Of a stretch of DNA of 64,000 nt, positions 24,850 through 36,080 are shown in pieces (positions within the stretch are counted from its first letter, which is position 1; each line of letters starts with the position of its first letter). Source of the stretch: Owenia fusiformis (taxonomy: Eukaryota > Annelida > Polychaeta > Sabellida > Oweniidae). The notes under the pieces are model-generated. The model did not search any database, was not told the origin of the DNA, and saw only the letters and a program-made list of their open reading frames with translations. A program made the translations under genes and the position numbers. The stretch is from assembly GCA_903813345.2 (NCBI GenBank), contig CAIIXF020000012.1, positions 24,748,184 to 24,812,183 on the forward strand, read 5' to 3'.

Positions 24850-26124
24850 GTATGTGCACAAATTCTAGTAGCATACATGGAAAATAGATACATTTTTAAA
24901 GGCAGCAACATATTCAAAGCTTTCATTTTACGATAGGCCCAGGATCATTGGATACGACTCGGCAATCGATATTCCCACTTTAAATTCATTCAAGAGCATA
25001 CTCCAAAATATATACTTAAACGTCTCACAAAATTGCAAAGGACTGGCATGTACCAGTGTGACGTACGACTTGTCGGAAAATTGACATTTCGTCAAGAGCG
25101 CAAATTGCATAAGCGATTTGAGACGAAATGGATATTATATATCCCCCTAACAGAGAAGTCAATCGATACACCCCTCCTTTGGCAAACGTAAAAATATATA
25201 CATAAACGTCTCACAATATATCAAACTAGTCGCTGCAACCAGTGCGATGTACAGCTTGTCCGAAAATTGACATTCCATACATAGCCCAAAGTAAATCAGA
25301 CTTGTATGACAAATTAGATACTCAATATCTCATGAATAGTATGACCAATCGACAAGTTCTCGGTAGGGCAAATGTCAAAATGTATCCTGAAACATCTCAA
25401 TAAATAACAAATATCATGCTGTCACCAGCGTTACGTACGACTGGTCCGGAAATTGACATTTCCTCCAGAGCACAAACTGCATCATAGATGTAAGACGAAT
25501 TAGATATAAAATATATCACGAACGGGAACATCATTCATTAAATCCATTCAAGAGCATACTCCAAAATATATACTTAAACGTCTCACAAAATTGCAAAGGA
25601 CTGGCATGTACCAATGTGACGTACGACTGGTCGGAAAATTGACATTTTGTCAAGAGCGCAAATTGCATAAGCGATTTAAGACAAATTAGATATAAAATAT
25701 ATTACGAACGGGAACATCATTCATTAAATCCATTCAAGAGCATACTCCAAAATATATACTTAAACGTCTCACAAAATTGCAAAGGACTGGCATGTACGAG
25801 TGTGACGTACGACTGGTCGGAAAATTGACATTTCGTCAAGAGCGCAAATTGCATAAGCGATTTGAGACGAATTGGATATTATATATCCCCCTAAAAGAGA
25901 AGTCAATCGATACATCCCTCCTTTGGCAAACGTAAAAATATATACATAAACGTCTCACAATATATCAAACTAGTCGATGGTACCAGTGCGATGTACAGCT
26001 GGTCCGAAAATTGACATTCCGTACATAGCCCAAAGTAAATCAGACTTGTATGACAAATTAGATACTCAATATATCATGAATAGTATGACCAATCGACAAG
26101 TCCTCGGTAAGGCAAATGTCAAAA

Positions 26125-26175
26125 TGTATCCTGAAACATCTCACTAAAATTGACATTTCGTCAAGAGCGCAAATT
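26125..26175 (+). repeat. Recombinant D/A monomer junction
   Basis: A D monomer begins (CATCTCACTAAA, ~26137-26148) and jumps at once into ATTGACATTTCGTCAAGAGC, the middle of an A monomer, with about 70-80 bases lost. This is the only copy of this junction seen in the window, so it is probably a recent unequal-exchange or deletion product. Confidence 0.75.
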
Positions 26176-27969
26176 GCATAAGCGATTAAGACGAATTAGA
26201 TATAAAATTTATCACGAACGGGAACATCATTCATTAAATCCATTCAAGAGCATACTCCAAAATATATACTTAAACGTCTCACAAAATTGCAAAGGACTGG
26301 CATTTACCAATGTGACGTACGACTGGTCGGAAAATTGACATTTTGTCAAGAGCGCAAATTGCATAAGCGATTTAAGACAGATTAGATATAAAATATATTA
26401 CGAACGGGAACATCATTCATTAAATCCATTCAAGAGCATACTCCAAAATATATACTTAAACGTCTCACAAAATTGCAAAGGACTGGCATGTACCAGTGTG
26501 ACGTACGACTGGTCGGAAAATTGACATTTCGTCAAGAGCGCAAATTGCATAAGCGATTTAAGACTAATTAGATATAAAATATATCACGAACGGGAACATC
26601 ATTCATTAAATCCATTCAAGAGCATACTCCAAAATATATACTTAAACGTCTCACAAAATTGCAAAGGACTGGCATGTACCAGTGTGACGTACGACTGGTC
26701 GGAAAATTGACATTTCGTCAAGAGCGCAAATTGCATAAGCGATTTGAGACGAATTGGATATTATATATCCCCCTAACAGAGAATTCAATCGATACATCCC
26801 TCCTTTGGCAAACGTGAAAATATATACATAAACGTCTCACAATATATCAAACTAGTTGCTGCTACCAGTGCGATGAACAGCTGGTCCGAAAATTGATATT
26901 CCGTACATAGCCCAAAGTAAATCAGACTTGTATGACAAATTAGATACTCAATATCTCATGAATAGTATGACCAATCGACAAGTCCTCGGTAGGGCAAATG
27001 TCAAAATGTATCCTGAAACATCTCACTAAATAACAAATATCATGCTGTCACCAGCGTTACGTACGACTGGTCCGGAAATTGACATTTCCTCCAGAGCACA
27101 AACTGCATCATAGATTTAAGACGAATTAGATATAAAATCTATCACGAACGGGAACATCATTCATTAATTCCATTGAAGAGCATACTCCAAAATATATACT
27201 TAAACGTCTCACAAAATTGCAAAGAACTTGCATGTACCAGTGTGACGAATGACTGGTCGGAAAATTGACATTTCGTCAAGAGCACAAATTGCATAAGCGA
27301 TTTAAGACGAATTAGATATAATATATATCACGAACGGGAACATCATTCATTAAATCCATTCAAGAGCATACTCCAAAATATATACTTAAACGTCTCACAA
27401 AATTGCAAAGGACTGGCATGTACCAGTGTGACGTACGACTGGTCGGAAAATTGACATTTCGTCAAGAGCGCAAATTGCATAAGCGATTTGAGACGAATTG
27501 GATATTAAATATCCCCCTAACAGAGAAGTCAATCGATACATCCCTCCTTTGGCTAACGTAAAAATATATACATAAACGTCTCACAATATATCAAACTAGT
27601 CTCTGCTACCAGTGCGATGTACAGCTGGTCCGAAAATTGACATTCCGTACATAGCCTAAAGTAAATCAGACTTGTATGACAAATTAGATACTCAATATCT
27701 CATGAATAGTATGACCAATCGACAAGTCCTCGGTAGGGCAAATGTCAAAATGTATCCTGAAACATCTCACTAAATAACATATATCATGCTGTCACCAGCG
27801 TTACGTACGACTGGTCCGGAAATTGACATTTCCTCCAGAGCACAAACTGCATCATAGATTTAAGACGAATTAGATATAAAATATATCACGAACGGGAACA
27901 TCATTCATTAAATCCATTCAAGAGCATACTCCAAAATATATACTTAAACGTCTCACAAAATTGCAAAGG

Positions 27970-29829
27970 ACTGGCATGTACCAGTGTGACGTACGACTGG
28001 TCGGAAAATTGACATTTCGTCAAGAGCGCAAATTGCATAACCGATTTGAGACGAATTGGATATTATATATCCCCCTAACAAAGAAGTCAATCGATACATC
28101 CCTCCTTTGGCAAACGTAAAAATATATACATAAACGTCTCACAATATATCAAACTAGTCGCTGCTACCAGTGCGATGTACAGCTGGTCCGAAAATTGACA
28201 TTCCGTACATAGCCCAAAGTAAATCAGACTTGTATGACAAATTAGATACTTAATATCTCATGAATAGTATGACCAATCGACAAGTCCTCGGTAGGCCAAA
28301 TGTCAAAATGTATCCTGAAACATCTCACTAAATAACAAATATCATGCTGTCACCAGCATTAAGTGCAACTGGTCCGGAAATTGACATTTCCTCCAGAGCA
28401 CAAACTGCATAATAGATTTAAGACGAATTAGATATAAAATATATCACGAACGGGAACATCATTCATTAAATCCATTCAAGAGCATACTCCAAAATATATA
28501 CTTAAACGTCTCACAAAATTGCAAATGACTGGCATGTACCAGTGTGACGTACGACTGGTCGGAAAATTGACATTTCGTCAAGAGCGCAAATTGCATAAGC
28601 GATTTAAGACGAGTTAGATATAAAATATATCACGAACGGGAACATCACTCATTAAATCCATTCATGAGCATACTCCAAAATATATACTTAGACGTCTCTC
28701 AAAATTGCAAAGGACTGGCATGTACCAGTGTGACGTACGACTGGTCGGAAAATTGACATTTCGTCAAGAGCGCAAATTGCATAAGCGATTTAAGACGAAT
28801 TAGATATAAAATATATCACGAACAGGAACATCATTCATTAAATTCATTCAAGAGCATACTCCAAAATATATACTTAAACGTCTCACAAAATTGCAAAGGA
28901 CTGGCATGTACCAGTGTGACGTACGACTGGTCGGAAAATTGACATTTCGTCAAGAGCGCAAATTGCATAACCGATTTGAGACGAATTGGATATTATATAT
29001 CCCCCTAACAAAGAAGTCAATCGATACATCCCTCCTTTGGCAAACGTAAAAATATATACATAAACGTCTCACAATATATCAAACTAGTCGCTGCTACCAG
29101 TGCGATGTACAGCTGGTCCGAAAATTGACATTCCGTACATAGCCCAAAGTAAATCAGACTTGTATGACAAATTAGATACTTAATATCTCATGAATAGTAT
29201 GACCAATCGACAAGTCCTCGGTAGGCCAAATGTCAAAATGTATCCTGAAACATCTCACTAAATAACAAATATCATGCTGTCACCAGCATTAAGTGCAACT
29301 GGTCCGGAAATTGACATTTCCTCCAGAGCACAAACTGCATAATAGATTTAAGACGAATTAGATATAAAATATATCACGAACGGGAACATCATTCATTAAA
29401 TCCATTCAAGAGCATACTCCAAAATATTTACTTAAACGTCTCACAAAATTGCAAATGACTGGCATGTACCAGTGTGACGTACGACTGCTCGGAAAATTGA
29501 CATTTCGTCAAGAGCGCAAATTGCATAAGCGATTTAAGACGAGTTAGATATAAAATATATCACGAACGGGAACATCACTCATTAAATCCATTCATGAGCA
29601 TACTCCAAAATATATACTTAGACGTCTCTCAAAATTGCAAAGGACTGGCATGTACCAGTGTGACGTACGACTGGTCGGAAAATTGACATTTCGTCAAGAG
29701 CGCAAATTGCATAAGCGATTTAAGACGAATTAGATATAAAATATATCACGAACAGGAACATCATTCATTAAATTCATTCAAGAGCATACTCCAAAATATA
29801 TACTTAAACGTCTCACAAAATTGCAAAGG
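27970..29829 (+). repeat. Tandem duplication inside array 1, 930-bp period (5 monomers)
   Basis: Two adjacent ~930-bp blocks share ATAACCGATTTGAG (28037/28967), CAGCATTAAGTGCAACTGG (~28354/29284), GACGAGTTAG (~28608/29538) and CATTCATGAGC with TTAGACGTCTCTC (~28660/29590). Block edges are approximate. The sequence after the second block (29830-30180) pairs with the right flank of the 24341 insertion. Confidence 0.8.
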
Positions 29830-32410
29830 ACTGGCATGTACCAGTGTGACGTACGACTGGTCGGAAAATTGACATTTCGTCAAGAGCGCAAATTGCATAA
29901 GCGATTTGAGACGAAATGGATATTATATATCCCCCTAACAGAGAAGTCAATCGATACACCCCTCCTTTGGCAAACGTAAAAATATATACATAAACGTCTC
30001 ACAATATATCAAATTAGTCGCTGCTACCAGTGCGATGTACAGCTTGTCCGAAAATTGACATTCCATACATAGCCCAAAGTAAATCAGACTTGTATGACAA
30101 ATTAGATACTCAATATCTCATGAATAGTATGACCAATCGACAAGTTCTCGGTAGGGCAAATGTCAAAATGTAACCTGAAACATCTCACTAAATAACAAAT
30201 ATCATGCTGTCACCAGCATTACGTACGACTGGTCCGGAAATTGACATTTCCTCGAGAGCACAAACTGCATCATAGATTTAAGACGAATTAGATATAAAAT
30301 ATATCACGAACGGGAACATCATTCATTAAATCCATTCAAGAGCATACTCCAAAATATATACTTAAACGTATCACCAAATTGCAAAGGACTGGCATGTACC
30401 AGTGTGACGTACGACTGGTCGGAAAATTGACATTTCGTCAAGAGCGCAAATTGCATAAGCGATTTAAGACGAATTAGATATAAAATATATCACGAACGGG
30501 AACATCATTCATTAAATCCATTCAAGAGCATACTCCAAAATATATACTTAAACGTCTCACAAAATTGCAAAGGACTGGCATGTACCAGTGTGACGTACGA
30601 CTGGTCGGAAAATTGACATTTCGTCAAGAGCGCAAATTGCATTAGCGATTTAAGACGAATTAGATATAAAATATATCACGAACGGGAACATCATTCATTA
30701 AATCCATTCAAGAGCATACTCCAAAATATATACTTAAACGTCTCACAAAATTGCAAAGGACTGGCATGTACCAGTGTGACGTAGGACTGGTCGGAAAATT
30801 GACATTTCGTCAAGAGCGCAAATTGCATAAGCGATTTGAGACGAATTGGATATTATATATCCCCCTAACAGAGAAGTCAATCGATACATCCCTCCTTTGG
30901 CAAACGTAAAAATATATACATAAACGTCTCACAATATATCAAACTAGTCGCTGCTACCAGTGCGATGTACAGCTGGTCCGAAAATTGACATTCCGTACAT
31001 AGCCCAAAGTAAATCAGACTTGTATGACAAATTAGATACTCAATATCTCATGAATAGTATAACCAATCGACAAGTCCTCGGTAGGGCAAATGTCAAAATG
31101 TATCCTGAAACATTTCACTAAATAACAAATATCATGCTGTCACCAGCGTTACGTACGACTGGTCCGGAAATTGACATTTCCTCCAGAGCACAAACTGCAT
31201 CATAGATTTAAGACGAATTAGATATAAAATATATCACGAACGGGAACATCATTCATTAAATCCATTCAAGAGCATACTCCAAAATATATACTTAAACGTC
31301 TCACAAAATTGCAAAGGACTGGCATGTACCAGTGTGACGTACGACTGGTCGGAAAATTGACATTTCGTCAAGAGCGCAAATTGCATAAGCGATTTGAGAC
31401 GAATTGGATATTATATATCCCCCTAACAGAGAAGTCAATCGATACATCCCTCCTTTGGCAAACGTAAAAATATATACATAAACGTCTCACAATATATCAA
31501 ACTAGTCGCTGCTACCAGTGCGATGTACAGCTGGTCCGAAAATTGACATTCCGTACATAGCCCAAAGTAAATCAGACTTGTATGACAAATTAGTACTCAA
31601 TATCTCATGAATAGTATGACCAATCGACAAGTTCTCGGTAGGGCAAATGTCAAAATGTATCCTGAAACATCTCACTAAATAACAAATATCATGCTGTCAC
31701 CAGCGTTACGTACGACTGGTCCGGAAATTGACATTTCCTCCAGACCACAAACTGCATCATAGATGTAAGACGAATTAGATATAAAATATATCACGAACGG
31801 GAACATCATTCATTAAATCCATTTAAGAGCATACTGCAAAATATATAATTAAACGTCTCACAAAATTGCAAAGGACTGCCATGTACCAGTGTGACGTACG
31901 ACTGGTCGGAAAATTGACATTTCGTCAAGAGCGCAAATTGCATAAGCGATTTAAGACAAATTAGATATAAAATATATCACGAACGGGAACATCATTCATT
32001 AAATCCATTCAAGAGCATACTCCAAAATATATACTTAAACGTCTCACAAAATTGCAAAGGACTGGCATGTACCAGTGTGACGTACGACTGGTCGGAAAAT
32101 TGACATTTCGTCAAGAGCGCAAATTGCATAAGCGATTTGAGACGAATTGGATATTATATATCCCCCTAACAGAGAAGTCAATCGATACATCCCTCCTTTG
32201 GCAAACGTAAAAATATATACATAAACGTCTCACAATATATCAAACTAGTCGCTGCTACCAGTGCGATGTACAGCTAGTCCGAAAATTGACATTCCGTACA
32301 TAGCCCAAAGTAAATCAGACTTGTATGACAAATTAGATACTCAATATCTCATGACTAGTATGACCAATCGACATGTCCTCGGTAGGGCAAATGTCAAAAT
32401 GTATCCTGAA

Positions 32411-35400
32411 ACATCTCATAAATAACAAATATCATGCTGTCACCAGCGTTACGTACGACTGGTCCGGAAATTGACATTTCCTCCAGAGCACAAACTGCAT
32501 CATATATTTAAGACGAATTAGATATAAAATATATCACGAACGGCAACATCATTCATTAAATCCATTCAAGAGCATACTCCAAAATATATACTTAAACGTC
32601 TCACAAAATTGCAAAGGACTGGCATGTACCAGTGTGACGTACGACTGGTCGGAAAATTGACATTTCGTCAAGAGCGCAAATTGCATAAGCGATTTAAGAC
32701 GAATTAGATATAAAATATATCACGACCGGGAACATCATTCATTAAATTCATTCAAGAGCATACTCCAAAATATATACTTAAACGTCTCACAAAATTGCAA
32801 AGGACTGACATGTACCAGTGTGACGTACGACTGGTCGGAAAATTGACAGTTCGTCAAGAGCGCAAATTGCATAAGCGATTTAAGACGAATTAGATATAAA
32901 ATATATCACGAACGGGAACATCATTCATTAAATCCATTCAAGAGCATACTCCAAAATATATACTTAAACGTCTCACAAAATTGCAAATGACTGGCATGTA
33001 CCAGTGTGTTGTACGACTGGTCCGGAAATTGACATTTCCTCCAGAGCACAAACTGCATCATAGATTTAAGACGAATTAGATATAAAATATATCACGAACG
33101 GTAACATCATTCATTAAATCCATTCAAGAGCATACTCCAAAATATATACTAAACGTCTCACAAAATTGCAAAGGACTGGCATGCACCAGTGTGACGTACG
33201 ACTGGTCGGAAAATTGACATTTCGTCAAGAGCGCAAATTGCATAAGCGATTTAAGACGAATTAGATATAAAATATATCACGAACGGGAACATCATTCATT
33301 AAATCCATTCAAGAGCATACTCCAAAATATATACTTAAACGTCTCACAAAATTGCAAAGGACTGGCATGTACCAGTGTGACGTACGACTGGTCGGAAAAT
33401 TGACATTTCGTCAAGAGCGCAAATTGCATAAGCGATTTGAGACGAATTGGATATTATATATCCCCCTAACAGAGAAGTCAATCGATACATCCCTCCTTTG
33501 GCAAACGTAAAAATATATACATAAACGTCTCACAATATATCAAACTAGTCGCTGCTACCAGTGCGATGTACAGCTGGTCCGAAAATTGACATTCCGTACA
33601 TAGCCCAAAGTAAATCAGACTTGTATGACAAATTAGATACTCAATATCTCATGAATAGTATGACCAATCGACAAGTCCTCGGTAGGGCAATGTAAAATGT
33701 ATACTAAAACATCTCATAAATAACAAATATCATGCTGTCACCAGCGTTACGTACGACTGGTCCGGAAATTGACATTTCCCCCAGAGCACAAACTGCATCA
33801 TAGATTTAAGACGAATTAGATATAAAATATATTACGAACGGGAACATCATTCATTAAATCCATTCAAGAGCATACTCCAAAATATATACTTAAACGTCTC
33901 ACAAAATTGCAAAGGACTGGCATGTACGAGTGTGACGTACGACTGGTCGGAAAATTGACATTTCGTCAAGAGCGCAAATTGCATAAGCGATTTGAGACGA
34001 ATTGGATATTATATATCCCCCTAAAAGAGAAGTCAATCGATACATCCCTCCTTTTGCAAACGTAAAAATATATACATAAACGTCTCACAATATATCAAAC
34101 TAGTCGATGGTACCAGTGCGATGTACAGCTGGTCCGAAAATTGACATTCCGTACATAGCCCAAAGTAAATCAGACTTGTATGACAAATTAGATACTCAAT
34201 ATATCATGAATAGTATGACCAATCGACAAGTTCTCGGTAGGGCAAATGTCAAAATGTATCCTGAAACATCTCACTAAATAACAAATATCATGCTGTCACC
34301 AGCGTTACGTACGACTGGTCTGGAAATTGACATTTCCTCCAGAGCACAAACTGCATCATATATTTAAGACGAATTAGATATAAAATATATCACGAACGGC
34401 AACATCATTCATTAAATCCATTCAAGAGCATACTCCAAAATATATACTTAAACGTCTCACAAAATTGCAAAGGACTGGCATGTACCAGTGTGACGTACGA
34501 CTGGTCGGAAAATTGACATTTCGTCAAGAGCGCAAATTGCATAAGCGATTTAAGACGAATTAGATATAAAATATATCACGACCGGGAACATCATTCATTA
34601 AATCCATTCAAGAGCATACTCCAAAATATATACTTAAACGTCTCACAAAATTGCAAAGGACTGACATGTACCAGTGTGACGTACGACTGGTCGGAAAATT
34701 GACAGTTCGTCAAGAGCGCAAATTGCATAAGCGATTTAAGACGAATTAGATATAAAATATATCACGAACGGGAACATCATTCATTAAATCCATTCAAGAG
34801 CATACTCCAAAATATATACTTAAACGTCTCACAAAATTGCAAATGACTGGCATGTACCAGTGTGTTGTACGACTGGTCCGGAAATTGACATTTCCTCCAG
34901 AGCACAAACTGCATCATAGATTTAAGACGAATTAGATATAAAATATATCACGAACGGGAACATCATTCATTAAATCCATTCAAGAGCATACTCCAAAATA
35001 TATACTTAAACGTCTCACAAAATTGCAAAGGACTGGCATGCACCAGTGTGACGTACGACTGGTCGGAAAATTGACATTTCGTCAAGAGCGCAAATTGCAT
35101 AAGCGATTTAAGACGAATTAGATATAAAATATATCACGAACGGGAACATCATTCATTAAATCCATTCAAGAGCATACTCCAAAATATATACTTAAACGTC
35201 TCACAAAATTGCAAAGGACTGGCATGTACCAGTGTGACGTACGACTGGTCGGAAAATTGACATTTCGTCAAGAGCGCAAATTGCATAAGCGATTTGAGAC
35301 GAATTGGATATTATATATCCCCCTAACAGAGAAGTCAATCGATACATCCCTCCTTTGGCAAACGTAAAAATATATACATAAACGTCTCACAATATATCAA

Positions 35401-35752
35401 ACTAGTCGCTGCTACCAGTGCGATGTACAGCTGGTCCGAAAATTGACATTCCGTACATAGCCCAAAGTAAATCAGACTTGTAAGACAAATTAGATACTCA
35501 ATATCTCATGAATAGTATGACCAATCGACAAGTCCTCGGTAGGGCAATGTAAAATGTATACTGAAACATCTCATAAATAACAAATATCATGCTGTCACCA
35601 GCGTTACGTACGACTGGTCCGGAAATTGACATTTCCCCCAGAGCACAAACTGCATCATAGATTTAAGACGAATTAGATATAAAATATATCACGAACGGGA
35701 ACATCATTCATTAAATCCATTCAAGAGCATACTCCAAAATATATACTTAAAC
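32411..35752 (+). repeat. Tandem duplication inside array 1, 1857-bp period (10 monomers)
   Basis: Copies at about 32411-33895 and 34268-35752 share ATATATTTAAGACG with ACGAACGGCAAC, CACGACCGGGAAC (~32721/34577), GACTGACATGTACC plus GACAGTTCGTC (~32804/34660), CAGTGTGTTGTACG (~33002/34858), ATGCACCAGTG (33181/35038) and GGGCAATGTAAAATG (~33684/35541). The intervening 33896-34267 is an ordinary B-C pair. Confidence 0.8.
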
Positions 35753-36080
35753 GTCTCACAAAATTGCAAAGGACTGGCATGTACCAGTGTGACGTACGAC
35801 TGGTCGGAAAATTGACATTTCGTCAAGAGCGCAAATTGCATAAGCGATTAAAGACGAATTAGATATAAAATATATCACGAACGGGAACATCATTCATTAA
35901 ATCCATTCAAGAGCATACTCCAAAATATATACTTAAACGTCTCACAAAATTGCAAAGGACTGGCATGTACCAGTGTGACGTACGACTGGTCGGAAAATTG
36001 ACATTTCGTCAAGAGCGCAAATTGCATAAGCGATTTGAGACGAATTGGATATTATATATCCCCCTAACAGAGAAGTCAAG

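Larger units (their letters stand above)
24336..24984 (+). other. 639-bp non-satellite insertion carrying a promoter/first-exon-like sequence
   Basis: Satellite stops at 24340 (ATTCATTAAA) and resumes at 24980 (TTAAATTCATTCAAGAGC). TTAAA is present on both sides (24336-24340 and 24980-24984), as expected for a 4-5 bp target duplication. The uninterrupted paralogous site is at about 29762-29778 (ATTCATTAAATTCATTC). It shares flanking variants such as AACAGGAACATC on the left and GACGAAATGG on the right. The insert has no terminal inverted repeats and no A-tail. It could be a captured genomic fragment or an unusual element. The GTG-initiated 62-codon frame at 24401-24589 has no recognisable domain and is not called. 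Confidence 0.8.
4941..36080 (+). repeat. Satellite array 1: ~186-bp monomers in a higher-order repeat
   Basis: About 165 head-to-tail monomers of ~186 bp occur here, each starting at CGTCTCAC or CATCTCAC. Four classes can be told apart (exemplars are annotated at 5523-6265). The common order is D-A-B-C, about 743 bp. D-B-C (~558 bp) and versions with two or more A monomers (~930 bp) also occur. Divergence between copies of the same class is low, so the array is actively homogenised. The array starts abruptly at 4941 with the tail of a C monomer and ends at 36080 in a B monomer, where orientation flips. One non-satellite insertion lies at 24341-24979. Monomer length, higher-order order and dyads fit a centromeric or pericentromeric satellite; that role is inferred, not shown. 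Confidence 0.95.

Noticed and set aside
23832-26338. Open frames of ~60 codons in the satellite (for example 23832-24026, 26150-26338)
   Set aside because: The 186-bp monomer is 62 codons long, so one-base deletions open single-monomer frames. They appear only in copies with such indels and are not conserved.
4941-36080. CRISPR-like array
   Set aside because: The repeats are head-to-tail ~186-bp units with no unique spacers, no cas genes, and eukaryotic context.
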